64,000 bases of DNA. Origin: G963662605 sp963667005 (GTDB taxonomy: Bacteria > Bacteroidota > Ignavibacteria > Ignavibacteriales > Ignavibacteriaceae). The notes below the pieces were generated by a model, which had not been told where the DNA came from, did no database searches, and was given only the letters and a program-made list of their open reading frames with translations. The stretch lies in NCBI GenBank assembly GCA_963667005.1, contig OY762937.1, forward strand, positions 3,100,001 to 3,164,000. Direction: 5' to 3'. This document shows positions 33,247 through 42,735 of the stretch, piece after piece (the first letter of the stretch is position 1; every line of letters starts with the position of its first letter). The translations under genes were made by a program, and so were the position numbers.

Positions 33247-34818
33247 TTATTCCTGATGTTCAGGTAAAAGTAAATCGTTGATTTCTTTAACGGGATTAAA
33301 TGTAATTTTGGGGACCTCGACAAAAACGGTAACCCAGTCCGCCATACTTCCATTCCATAACCCCGGAAGCTCAAGTGCCTTTATTTCCACACCGTCTTTT
33401 GATTTAACCGTAATAAATCCGGTATCCGGATTCCGGTAATTAAGAAGGTCAAAATTCTTTCCTTTGTAGTCTTTAACGGAACAAACGAGATCAACCGGAT
33501 TAAAGTGTGTCGCAGATTCGAAAATCTCCTTCTGACTGTTGTCGGATTTATCAATCTGAGAACTTTCGACAATCTGAACGGTTATTTCGCCGTTCGCTTC
33601 TTTTACCCAGAAAGGCCCGCCTCCAACCTGTCCCTCATTCCGAACCATACCGCAAATTCGCATCGGGCGGTTTAGCTTTGAGAACAAGAACTGGATTCTT
33701 TGCGACCGGCTGAAATTATGGAAGTTTTCAGGTAGTGATATTAGTAATTCTTCCTGAACAAACAATTCAATATCACTGAGTTCTTTTTCGGAAACCGTAT
33801 TCGATTCAAGTTTTCGCAAACTGTCATGTGCTCGAGTTTCGAGTTTAACTAACAATCCGCATATCAGTTTTTTGTATAAACTGGTTGTCTCCTTTATACG
33901 ATCAGGAACCACATTATCAATGTTTTTGATAAATACCAAATCCGCATTCAGATCATTTAGGTTTTCCAGCAATGCACCGTGACCGGCAGGCCGGAATACA
34001 AAATTATTATTGCTATCCAGATACGCTTCATTTTCTTTGGTAACAGCGATAGTATTGGTCGAGGATTTCTGATAGGAATAGGTTATCGAGAGTTTTTGGC
34101 CGTCCACTTCGTAGGATTTTCGGACTTGACGAAGCAACTTATCAAATTCTTCCTGATATTCCGGTGAGAGCGTAAAGTGCACATGTGAAACATTATTGCT
34201 ATCCTTTGCGTAATCCAGTGCTTCAACCAGATGTTCTTCAAAAGCTGTTCTCGCACCTGTGCTTGCTCTATGGAAATAAATCATACCTTTTGGCAAATTG
34301 GCATAATTCAAACCGCATTCAGTTAGAATGTATTTTATTATCGTTCGATATTCCTTTTCGGTCTGTAACCGGGATATATCATAACCATCTTTTGCCAACA
34401 GTTCTTTCAAGGCAGGATAAAATGCAAGAGTCTCCAATCCATCAATAATTGCAACAACCGCGGCAGCAATTTTGTCACCGGCTTCAAGTTTTTTGTATAA
34501 TTCATCAACCGGCCAATCATTATTCAGATAGGTATGTAATTTTTGAAACATTCTTGTCGCGGCTCCGGATGCCGGAACGAATTTTAGAATTCGTCCCTTC
34601 GCTGATACATCCTGGTGCAATTTGATAAGAAACTCAAATTCGCTCTCTTTTATAGCAACAATACCATCCCCCACCTTACAAGATTTGTAAAGCCTGATGT
34701 AAGGCAACCCCTTTCTAAATATTTCTAAGTGCTGTAATATGTCTTTTTCAGATACCCCGCTCTCAATTATTTTTTGAATCGCTATCTCGCTGAGGTAAAT
34801 ATTTTCTTCTCTATTCAT
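33247..34818 (-). CDS. DUF4301 family protein
   Basis: 523 residues, cytoplasmic, no signal peptide. The N-terminal region with FRKGLPYIRLYKSC and the segment LKFVPASGAATRMFQKL match the DUF4301 family, conserved in Bacteroidota and relatives. Further on are RPAGHGALLENLNDL and VVPDRIK, also characteristic (a nucleotidyltransferase-like look: GAxTRMF and HGxLxxNLNxL). The activity is not known; sugar-nucleotide chemistry is only an inference from the motif style. Single gene with its own terminator, 75 bp downstream of the large pectate lyase on the same strand order. Confidence 0.85.
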   Translation of the reverse strand: MNREENIYLSEIAIQKIIESGVSEKDILQHLEIFRKGLPYIRLYKSCKVGDGIVAIKESEFEFLIKLHQDVSAKGRILKFVPASGAATRMFQKLHTYLNNDWPVDELYKKLEAGDKIAAAVVAIIDGLETLAFYPALKELLAKDGYDISRLQTEKEYRTIIKYILTECGLNYANLPKGMIYFHRASTGARTAFEEHLVEALDYAKDSNNVSHVHFTLSPEYQEEFDKLLRQVRKSYEVDGQKLSITYSYQKSSTNTIAVTKENEAYLDSNNNFVFRPAGHGALLENLNDLNADLVFIKNIDNVVPDRIKETTSLYKKLICGLLVKLETRAHDSLRKLESNTVSEKELSDIELFVQEELLISLPENFHNFSRSQRIQFLFSKLNRPMRICGMVRNEGQVGGGPFWVKEANGEITVQIVESSQIDKSDNSQKEIFESATHFNPVDLVCSVKDYKGKNFDLLNYRNPDTGFITVKSKDGVEIKALELPGLWNGSMADWVTVFVEVPKITFNPVKEINDLLLPEHQE

Positions 34819-34893
34819 GATAAACTACCGTATGAGGAAATGAATAAAAATCTCAAATTAATTATACTTCAATTTATGTTAATTTGAAATTAA

Positions 34894-37701
34894 TTATTTC
34901 ATCAGCAACATCTTTTGCAAAACTTTTTTATTGCCTGCCTCAAGTACACCAAAGTATATTCCACTTGGTAAATTTGCTCCTGAAAACCGGGTTGTGTATT
35001 GCACCCCGGGTTCAGTTGCACCACTGAATAACATAGCCACTTCTTTACCGAGAATATCATAGACCCTCACCGTACTTTTACTTTTGCTGTCAACGGTAAA
35101 CTCCAACGTCGTGCTTGGGTTGAATGGATTCGGATAACTTTTCAGTACCATGTATCTGTCAACTTTTAAAGTCGGAGCATCCTTAACATCTGTATAAAGT
35201 GTATCAAAACTCATTTTTCCCCTTCCAGAATACTGCCTCAAAAGGTCAGGGATAAGTGAAGGATCATCCGGTGTATAATTATAGTACTTTGAAGCTTCAA
35301 AAGCTGAACCGCGAGTTTGAGGTGAGCCGGAATTATCAAAAATATTATTTCTCTCAATCAGATCACCCGGATCCGATTCCATATATCCGCAGTATGAGGG
35401 GTACGGGACATTGAGGAAGTAATTTGACTCCATGAGTACGTCTGCTTCCTGAGTTGAGGCTACTGCGTAAAGATCGTTTCCATCGAAAAAGTTATTGAAC
35501 ACATGTGCTTTACCAAATCGTACTCGCGGGTGTCTCTGTCTTGTTTTTTCGAACCAGTTATGATGATACGAGGCACACATAACTGTATCAGCCGGTTCAT
35601 TGTCGGTATGTCCGAATAAACAGGTCTTACTATGATTGTAGAAATGATTCCACGATACAGTAACATGGGTTGCCATTTTTTTGTAATCCAATGCACCATC
35701 ATGACCGGATGCAGTACTATCCTGGTCAGCGCCATCATTAAAAGTACAATGATCTACCCATATATGGTGAGTCTCAGGATCGCGGATATCAATTCCATCG
35801 TTTGAGCAGTCTGAGAATTCAATATTACGGATGATAATGTTATGACTGACTTCAACCTCAAATCCGAATCCGACAAATTTTGCACCTTCAACTCCCTCTC
35901 CAAGAACAGTCAGGTTGGAACAATCCTTAATGTAAACGATTTCTGAGCCGCTTTTTGTCAACGTACCTGAGATTAACAGAATTGTTGGGGCTTGTGACGG
36001 AAAATGATCACTTCTCAAATCACGAAGAGTTGTTTCCAAAGTCGCGTAATCTGAAACCCTGATTACCTGTCCACCGGTTCCTCCCGTTGTCCCGTTTTCA
36101 TCCCGAGTGTTCATGGATGCAAATCCAATCGGAAATCTACCTCCTCCATTGTCCGGAGCGACACAATCACCATTAACTAGTACATCTAGCTCAGGGGCAC
36201 CACCGCCAACATGTGATATTGTGCCTGAATAATTGCCGATCGTCGTAGGCAGAAGGCGAACATATATTATTGCAGAAGAGATGCTTCCGGCAGAATAAGG
36301 AACAACTAACGAAGAGGCAAATCCGGAATTAGAAGTAAGTGAGACTTGATACCCAGCCGGCGCAGTGACAGTAATATTTCCGGCATCAGGAGTCAATAAA
36401 TTACCATCCAGCGTGTAAGATTTGACTGCAGAGGAAGCGTTTTTCACTACCTGACCAAAATCCAGCATGGATGGAGTAGCGGTTAATCCTGCGACTGAAG
36501 GAGTGGTTTGTGAAGCAGTTCCGGGATTCTCACTAAGATAGTTTTGCGAATTGTTGCTGCCGTCATTGTATGCATAAGCAGCAAAATAATATGTTGCAGA
36601 AACCGCCAGCCCTGACACGGTTACTTCATTCCCCGAACCTTCAAACACAATTTTATTGCCGTCACCCTGATCTGTAGCTGAGGTGAACACAGAACTGACG
36701 CCGGAAATCGTACTTCCATCAGTTGGCGACCAATTCACCATACTTCCCTTTTTTGCAACGACAATTTTTTTAGTACCATCACCGCCGGATAAAGACAGCT
36801 TGATCGAACTTCCCGTAACTTCTCCTATCGTAATAACAGGCTGTTGTGAAGGTGAACTTGCAATAGCAATACCGGAGACTGTGACGGTACGAGTATTTCC
36901 TCCCGCGGTGGAGTGTGAAAGTGCTCCCACAACTGTTCCTGAAGCTGACGCCGGAGAAAATTTAACGTAGATATTTTGTTGGGAAAGACTACCACCGGAT
37001 TGAGCTAATGTTAATGAATCAACAAAAGCTGCATCATCTAAACTAATTTTGTAGTCCTGTGAAGCTTTTATTCTTATGTCACCTAAGAGATCTTTGCCTG
37101 AAATAGCATAAGATGCCGACAAGGATTGATTGCCGGCTATCACCGTTCCAAAAGCAGGCAGAGAAGCTGAAGAAAGCGTGATGACAGGAACGGCAGTAGT
37201 AACAATAGAAATATCATCAATGTAATGGGATTGTGTAGTGCCATTGGTGAATTTCAATCGGACGTCAGGACTTGTCTCATTAATATCAATCGTATATGAA
37301 GTATAACCGGAAGTAATGCTCTGGGTCTTCACAATTACAAAATCACCCTGGTCAACGGATTTTTCAATCGTTATAGTACTCGCTCCACTACCACGTACCC
37401 AAAAGGTAGCGGATTTAATGGCGACCAAGGAGGGCGTGATGATATAGGAACCGGGAGTACTGCTTGACAAAAGGCATGCATAGGTGCCGCCATGTTTCGT
37501 CGTACTTGCAGCACCTCTATAAACTGTCCAGACTCCGGAAGCGAGAGTGCAGTTAGTAATGCTTGTTGTGGCACTTCCGGGTAATCCGGTCTCAAAACCT
37601 TCACTTATATCTGCAAAAGCTTCAATAGAAAAAACGGATACCTGTAAAAAAAGAATGACGAGGAAAAAATTATATCGCACTTTTGCACTCCTTACGATCA
37701 T
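34894..37701 (-). CDS. Large multidomain T9SS-exported pectate lyase, PL1 family
   Basis: 935 residues: signal peptide (about 1-31), an N-terminal beta-sandwich starting SEGFETGLPG (about 33-170, lectin/CBM-like), a beta-sandwich repeat (about 173-285) and a related one around 405-510, a fibronectin-like segment between them (about 288-395), a PL1 catalytic beta-helix (about 520-830) and a T9SS sorting domain (about 855-935). Catalytic marks: IWVDHCTF with Asp650, GHDGALDYK, and RHPRVRFG. The accessory domains would bind substrate or extend the enzyme from the surface. It is away from the four-lyase operon but clearly of the same family. Confidence 0.9.
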   Translation of the reverse strand: MIVRSAKVRYNFFLVILFLQVSVFSIEAFADISEGFETGLPGSATTSITNCTLASGVWTVYRGAASTTKHGGTYACLLSSSTPGSYIITPSLVAIKSATFWVRGSGASTITIEKSVDQGDFVIVKTQSITSGYTSYTIDINETSPDVRLKFTNGTTQSHYIDDISIVTTAVPVITLSSASLPAFGTVIAGNQSLSASYAISGKDLLGDIRIKASQDYKISLDDAAFVDSLTLAQSGGSLSQQNIYVKFSPASASGTVVGALSHSTAGGNTRTVTVSGIAIASSPSQQPVITIGEVTGSSIKLSLSGGDGTKKIVVAKKGSMVNWSPTDGSTISGVSSVFTSATDQGDGNKIVFEGSGNEVTVSGLAVSATYYFAAYAYNDGSNNSQNYLSENPGTASQTTPSVAGLTATPSMLDFGQVVKNASSAVKSYTLDGNLLTPDAGNITVTAPAGYQVSLTSNSGFASSLVVPYSAGSISSAIIYVRLLPTTIGNYSGTISHVGGGAPELDVLVNGDCVAPDNGGGRFPIGFASMNTRDENGTTGGTGGQVIRVSDYATLETTLRDLRSDHFPSQAPTILLISGTLTKSGSEIVYIKDCSNLTVLGEGVEGAKFVGFGFEVEVSHNIIIRNIEFSDCSNDGIDIRDPETHHIWVDHCTFNDGADQDSTASGHDGALDYKKMATHVTVSWNHFYNHSKTCLFGHTDNEPADTVMCASYHHNWFEKTRQRHPRVRFGKAHVFNNFFDGNDLYAVASTQEADVLMESNYFLNVPYPSYCGYMESDPGDLIERNNIFDNSGSPQTRGSAFEASKYYNYTPDDPSLIPDLLRQYSGRGKMSFDTLYTDVKDAPTLKVDRYMVLKSYPNPFNPSTTLEFTVDSKSKSTVRVYDILGKEVAMLFSGATEPGVQYTTRFSGANLPSGIYFGVLEAGNKKVLQKMLLMK

Positions 37702-37885
37702 GGGAAAATCAAACCTTTAGAGACTCAAAAGTTATATAACCGGACAAGGCTATATGACTGGAAGATAAAAAAGAATGGATAACCGTTTAAGTAATCGCTT
37801 AACTCAATAGTTAAACTTAATGCTATTCAGAAATATTTCAAACACTTTTTCAGCATTATTTCGTTAGCTTACCACAATTTGCGTA

Positions 37886-37914
37886 TTGTTATGCAACCGC
37901 AAAATAGTTATAAT
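37886..37914 (+). promoter_or_regulatory. Sigma70-like promoter for the lyase-like T9SS gene
   Basis: TTGTTA (37886-37891) and TATAAT (37909-37914) with a 17-bp spacer. Transcription would begin near 37921, just before the ATG at 37937, which supports that start over the ATG at 37919. Promoter consensus in this phylum may differ. Confidence 0.35.
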
Positions 37915-37936
37915 ACGTATGACAAATTTAGGATAT

Positions 37937-39298
37937 ATGAGTAAGTACATTTTATTCGTTTATGCGGTATTTTTATTGCTTTTAACACAAAGTACCGAAG
38001 CACAGGTCTTTATGCCGGCTGATAGCTCCGGTGATGCGTATTCGTGTATTACAAAAAAGGGATACGGATATGAAGTCCCCGATTGCGTTCACGACACCAT
38101 TCATATTGCCGAACATTGGAATGCATTTTTAAGAAAACCGGCTTTCGAGTTTTCGCTGCATAAAGCCATTGATAACGACCGTTGCATCAACTTTGACCGT
38201 CAACGTACCGAAATAAAAACTTCTGGTTCTTCCCCAACATCAATGATAGCCTATTATGGGGAAACCATGACTTTCAGATGGAAATTTCTACTGGATTCGG
38301 CATACCAGCCGTCACCTAATTTTTGTCATATCCATCAAATTAAAGCCGGAGACGGACCTGACTCGGATTCCCCATTGATGACTATTTCACCACGATATTA
38401 TTCCAGCGGTGACAAACTTCAGATTATCTTCACTGCCCCATTGACAGGTGAAACAACATTTCTATCGCAAACCGATCTAAAACAATACAAAGGTGTCTGG
38501 GTTGAGGCAATTGAGAAGATTTATTTCGCTACTTCAGGGACGTACTCACTGACATTAAGGCGGGTTGCCGATGATTCATTACTACTTAGTTATACCAACA
38601 GCAATGTCGTCATGTGGAGAGACAGCTCCACCTATATAAGGCCGAAATACGGTATTTACAGGAGCTTGAACAGTGACTCCTACTTGCGCGATGAGACTGT
38701 TAAGTTTGCTGATTTTTCTCTGTACAAAGGCACAGCAGTCAATCTTCCGGCTGCTCCTACCGGTTTAACGGTTACAGCAAATGGTAGGATTGTAACACTG
38801 AAATGGACTGATAAGGCTAGTAATGAAGATCAATTCAGGATTGAGCGTTCGACTGATAATGCTACATGGAAATTTATTGGGACATCCCCGGCTAATGTGA
38901 AGCAATTTATTGATACTGTTACGAGTAACGGCACTTTCTATTACCGACTCCGTGCTGAAAACACCGTCGGGAATTCTTCATATTCAAATGTAGTTAACCA
39001 GATAATTACAGCAATATCAAAAGAACCCAAACCGTTTGAGTTTTCATTGTCACAAAACTACCCGAATCCATTTAATCCTGTTACGACTATTAATTTCGTT
39101 CAATCCGAAACTGCAAAGGCCAAATTAGCAATTTATGATGTTTTAGGTAATGAAATCGGTGTGCTTAAAGATGAGATTCTTTCCCCCGGAAAGTACTCAG
39201 TAAATTTCAACGCATCTGCACTCCCAAGCGGTGTATATTTTTACCAGCTGACATCAGGGTCACAGACTGCTATCAAAAAACTTACCTTACTGAAATAA
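37937..39298 (+). CDS. T9SS client with jelly-roll polysaccharide-lyase-like domain and FN3
   Basis: 453 residues from the ATG at 37937, chosen because it directly begins a signal peptide (MSKYILFVYAVFLLLL, ending EAQ) and has AGGA before it; two upstream in-frame ATGs would add a hydrophilic leader. N-terminal domain (about 25-240) contains FDRQRTEIK, TMTFRWKFLLDS, FCHIHQIKAGDG and FADFSLYKG, a pattern like heparin-lyase-I/PL20-type jelly-roll lyases. An FN3 domain follows (about 243-330, APTGLTVTANG ... TFYYRLRAENTVG) and then a T9SS sorting domain (about 350-453). Substrate unknown; a uronate-containing glycan is likely given the family and the pectin context. Confidence 0.7.
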   Translation: MSKYILFVYAVFLLLLTQSTEAQVFMPADSSGDAYSCITKKGYGYEVPDCVHDTIHIAEHWNAFLRKPAFEFSLHKAIDNDRCINFDRQRTEIKTSGSSPTSMIAYYGETMTFRWKFLLDSAYQPSPNFCHIHQIKAGDGPDSDSPLMTISPRYYSSGDKLQIIFTAPLTGETTFLSQTDLKQYKGVWVEAIEKIYFATSGTYSLTLRRVADDSLLLSYTNSNVVMWRDSSTYIRPKYGIYRSLNSDSYLRDETVKFADFSLYKGTAVNLPAAPTGLTVTANGRIVTLKWTDKASNEDQFRIERSTDNATWKFIGTSPANVKQFIDTVTSNGTFYYRLRAENTVGNSSYSNVVNQIITAISKEPKPFEFSLSQNYPNPFNPVTTINFVQSETAKAKLAIYDVLGNEIGVLKDEILSPGKYSVNFNASALPSGVYFYQLTSGSQTAIKKLTLLK

Positions 39299-39300
39299 AA

Positions 39301-39325
39301 AAAGCCCCCGGTGTTCGGGGGCTTT
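39301..39325. terminator. Bidirectional terminator between convergent genes
   Basis: AAAGCCCCCG (39301-39310) / CGGGGGCTTT (39316-39325), loop GTGTT. Begins 2 bp after the lyase-like gene on the plus strand and 15 bp after the M3 peptidase on the minus strand. A-run on one side and T-rich on the other. Confidence 0.9.
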
Positions 39326-39339
39326 CAATTTCATTCAGA

Positions 39340-41442
39340 CTAATTCAGTCCGCGCTTTTTAAGAAGGGCTTCAACTTTAGGTTCTCTTCCTCTGAACTTC
39401 TTATACATCTGCATAAAGTCTTCGCTCCCCGATTTCTCAAGGATATCTTTTCTGAACGACTTAGCAGTTGCCTGATCAAACAATCCTTTTTCAGCAAATG
39501 CTTCAAAAGCATCGCTGTCAAGTATTGCAGACCAAAGATAGCTATAATAACCTGATTCATAGCCCCAAGTTGCAATATGAATAAAGTTTGTCGTCATATA
39601 ACGCGGCCAAACTTCAGGGATCAAACCCATTTTGCTAATGGATTCTTTTTCAAATTTTTCCACGTCTCTTGGCATCGTGTCTGTAATAGTATGCCAATCC
39701 ATATCAAGTATGGATGCTGCCATATATTCAAGGGTTTCAAAACCCTGATTGAAGTGAGATGCATTCTCAACTTTTTTTACCAAAGCAGCAGGAATCACTT
39801 CACCGGTCTGATAGTGTTTTGCATACATAGCCAATACTTCAGGTTCAAGTGCCCATTTTTCCATGATCTGTGAAGGAAGCTCAACAAAATCCGTTGGTAC
39901 AACCCCAGCGCCCGGATAAGTAATATGTTGGAAAAGTCCATGTAAAGCATGACCGAATTCATGGAATAATGTTTCAACATCATCCACACTGAGAAGAGCC
40001 GGCTTATCGGATGTCGGTTTTGTAAAATTTCCTACGTTATAGATAACCGGTGAGATAAATTTACCGCCTATATTACTTTCATCTCTGAATGATCCGCACC
40101 ATGCTCCATTAACCTTGCTCTCTCTCGGGAAATAATCCGTATACAGAACGCCGAGATGTTTACCGGAGGCTTCTTTAACTTCAAATACTTTTACATCCGG
40201 ATGATATATCTGAATATCCTTTCTTTCAATGAAATTCAGGCCATACAGTTTATGTGCAACAGCAAAAGCACCCTGAATAACATTCTCAATTTTGAAGTAC
40301 GGACGAAGCATATCTTCATCAAGTGCATATTTTTTCTGTTTAACTTTTTCAGCGTAATACCACCAGTCCCAGGGTTCTAACTTGAAATTGCCGCCCTCTT
40401 CTTTTATGAGTGCCTGCATTTCCTCAACCTCTTTCTTGGCGGTATTTACAGTAGGTTTCCAAACATCACTTAAGAACTTGTATACATTTTCCGGAGTCTT
40501 TGCCATTTTTCTTTGTAAAATCAAATCGGCATAATTCTTATAACCCAGTAGGTTTGCTTTTTTTACACGGAGTGTAATGATCCTTGAAAATATCTTTTTA
40601 TTATCCAGTGAATCGTTATTATTTCCACGACTCATATATGCTTTATACATCTTTTCGCGCAAAGCTCTGTTAGAAGAGTATGTAAGGAACGGGAGCAGTG
40701 TCGGTTTATCAATTGTGAAAAGCCACTTCCCTTTATAGCCTTTAGCCTCGGCTTTTTCAGAGGCTTCTTTGATATATGAGTCAGAAAGCCCTGCAAGAGC
40801 GTCTTTGGAATCCACGACTAATTCAAATTTACTGTTCTCTTTGCGTACATTATCACCAAACTTAACAACGAGCTGTGAAAGCTCATCATTGATCTTGCGA
40901 AGAGCATCTTTACCTTTTTCATCAAGGTTAGCACCGCCCATCGTGAAATCCAGCCAATAATTTTCCAATACGACTTTCTGCTCAGGAGTCAGCTTCTTTG
41001 CTTCTTTTGAATCATGCACTGCTTTGATTTTGGCAAAGAGTTTCGGATTCAGAAAAATATCATCATTATGTTTACTCAGCATCGAGGCGGATTTTTCTGC
41101 AATAGTTTGCATTTCGTCATCGGTATTAGCTGAACTCATTGCACCAAAAACACGGTTGACTTTCGTAAGCAGTTCGCCGCTTTTTTCTAATGCTTCAATC
41201 GTGTTTTTAAAGGTAGGTTTTGCCGTATTACTAATAACAGCTTCTATTTCCTTATCATGCTCTTTGATTCCTTTTTCGAATGCGGGCATGTAATGTTCAT
41301 GCTTTATTTTATCGAACGGCGGTGTCTGGAAAGGAGTTTTCCATTCACTGAAAAACGGATTATTCATATCTTGTGCTTCCAATTGAAGATTAATCATGCA
41401 TATGCATGATGCGATTAAAAATAATACAAAACGGGTTTTCAT
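39340..41442 (-). CDS. M3-family oligopeptidase / peptidyl-dipeptidase (Dcp-like), exported
   Basis: 700 residues from the ATG at 41442 (MKTRFVLFLIASCICM...), which has AAAGGG upstream and opens with a signal peptide; a longer frame would add 21 hydrophilic residues. Zinc motif HEFGH with His494, Glu495, His498, followed by a downstream Glu in the M3 domain (about 480-690). N-terminal helical region matches the Dcp/oligopeptidase A group. M3 peptidases cut short peptides. The predicted export makes this a periplasmic (Dcp) enzyme. It begins 31 bp after the MscS-type channel gene, so the two are probably co-transcribed. Confidence 0.9.
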   Translation of the reverse strand: MKTRFVLFLIASCICMINLQLEAQDMNNPFFSEWKTPFQTPPFDKIKHEHYMPAFEKGIKEHDKEIEAVISNTAKPTFKNTIEALEKSGELLTKVNRVFGAMSSANTDDEMQTIAEKSASMLSKHNDDIFLNPKLFAKIKAVHDSKEAKKLTPEQKVVLENYWLDFTMGGANLDEKGKDALRKINDELSQLVVKFGDNVRKENSKFELVVDSKDALAGLSDSYIKEASEKAEAKGYKGKWLFTIDKPTLLPFLTYSSNRALREKMYKAYMSRGNNNDSLDNKKIFSRIITLRVKKANLLGYKNYADLILQRKMAKTPENVYKFLSDVWKPTVNTAKKEVEEMQALIKEEGGNFKLEPWDWWYYAEKVKQKKYALDEDMLRPYFKIENVIQGAFAVAHKLYGLNFIERKDIQIYHPDVKVFEVKEASGKHLGVLYTDYFPRESKVNGAWCGSFRDESNIGGKFISPVIYNVGNFTKPTSDKPALLSVDDVETLFHEFGHALHGLFQHITYPGAGVVPTDFVELPSQIMEKWALEPEVLAMYAKHYQTGEVIPAALVKKVENASHFNQGFETLEYMAASILDMDWHTITDTMPRDVEKFEKESISKMGLIPEVWPRYMTTNFIHIATWGYESGYYSYLWSAILDSDAFEAFAEKGLFDQATAKSFRKDILEKSGSEDFMQMYKKFRGREPKVEALLKKRGLN

Positions 41443-41473
41443 CCTGTATCCCTTTGTTTGTAGATGATGTAAC

Positions 41474-42661
41474 TTATAATTTATTCTGTTGGTCACTGTT
41501 AACAATCTGAACTATTCGCTGCGGTACTGCAATGTCTATGCCCTCTTCCTGAAAACGGCGGTATATTGCCTCTTTCAATCGGCATCCCAATGCAAACGAT
41601 AATTGATAATCTTTTGTCCTCACGGCCAGCCTGAACTCAAGGGCGTGTTCGCCGAAACGCACAATATATATTTCCGGTTTATCATTCTGGTCGGTATCCG
41701 GATCACTCATAGCGACGGCTAACGCGATTTCTTTCACCTTGTCAATATCCGACTGATACGCAACCGGCAAATCAATAACGACACGAGTGCTTGTTGTAGG
41801 ATACGTCAGATTGATAATGCGTGATTTAACGATGTCGTTATTCGGAATAATAAGATAATTTTTATCGAAGTCGATAATACGGGTACTTCGTATACCGATA
41901 CTAACGACATCTCCGTGAATTTCATTACCTATTTTGATGCGGTCGCCAATCCGGAACGGCCTGTCGATCATGATAATAAATCCGGAGATCATATTGCTGA
42001 TTGTCTCCTGAGCTGCTAAAGCAATTGCCAACGAACCGACTCCCAGAGAAACAACAAAAGCACTGATATCAACATTGAATTTCTTTAGAACAATAATCAA
42101 TGCAAATAGTGCAAATATTAATTTGACAACTTTTTTTAATAAAGGAAATAGACTTCCGCTCAAATCCTTATTCTCATTGGCATTCATTTTCTCAGCATAC
42201 CAGTCAAGAATAACAACGCCTATTTGACTCAAAATGATAAGTAGCATGATAATCAGTAATATGAAAAAGAGATTATCAAGAACTGCGAGAATGTTGATCA
42301 GGGAGGGATATTCCTGAACTAATGTCATCTTTGTTATTAATGAAACATGATCTAAGCCATGACGAAAAGCCAGTAACGCAAGATACACACCAAGTAATGA
42401 GATGAGTTTATAGCTGCTGCCCTCGATAATGTGCAAAATTTTATCATCAACTTCTGTTTTTGAACGAAGTACAATCGGCTTGATGATGCGTTTGAGCAAA
42501 TAGCTGATGGTCTTAGCAAGGATAAAAAAGAGAGCAAAGAGAATCAGGCTGAGGGTGATTTGAAATGTAAGTCCCTCACCTAACAGATTACGTAAAAAAT
42601 GAATTACCGGATCAAACAAGGATGCAAATGACCCTAAAAAACAGAGGTTCGTTGGATTCAT
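41474..42661 (-). CDS. Small-conductance mechanosensitive channel family (MscS)
   Basis: About 395 residues; start taken at the ATG at 42661, though an in-frame TTG five codons upstream is possible and neither has a clear ribosome-binding site. Four or five membrane helices in the first 240 residues, the last being the pore helix with SLGVGSLAIALAAQETISNMISG. The MscS beta domain follows (RPFRIGDRIKIGNEIHGDVVSIGIRSTRI, IPNNDIVKSRIINL) and then a C-terminal mixed domain. Gated by membrane tension, it releases solutes on osmotic downshock. Confidence 0.9.
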   Translation of the reverse strand: MNPTNLCFLGSFASLFDPVIHFLRNLLGEGLTFQITLSLILFALFFILAKTISYLLKRIIKPIVLRSKTEVDDKILHIIEGSSYKLISLLGVYLALLAFRHGLDHVSLITKMTLVQEYPSLINILAVLDNLFFILLIIMLLIILSQIGVVILDWYAEKMNANENKDLSGSLFPLLKKVVKLIFALFALIIVLKKFNVDISAFVVSLGVGSLAIALAAQETISNMISGFIIMIDRPFRIGDRIKIGNEIHGDVVSIGIRSTRIIDFDKNYLIIPNNDIVKSRIINLTYPTTSTRVVIDLPVAYQSDIDKVKEIALAVAMSDPDTDQNDKPEIYIVRFGEHALEFRLAVRTKDYQLSFALGCRLKEAIYRRFQEEGIDIAVPQRIVQIVNSDQQNKL

Positions 42662-42690
42662 GGAAATTTTGTTCAACTTTGATAATGTTC

Positions 42691-42722
42691 AAAAAAAACA
42701 AGCGCACCCCGAAGGGTGCGCT
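42691..42722 (-). terminator. Intrinsic terminator after clpC
   Basis: AGCGCACCC (42701-42709) / GGGTGCGCT (42714-42722), tetraloop CGAA, with an eight-base T-run on the minus strand (complement of 42691-42698). 13 bp after the clpC stop. Confidence 0.92.
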
Positions 42723-42735
42723 AATAAACGTCAAA

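Noticed and set aside
34853..34887. 9-bp AT-only inverted repeat after the large lyase gene
   Set aside because: Purely AT and with a 17-nt loop; expected by chance in this AT-rich gap.
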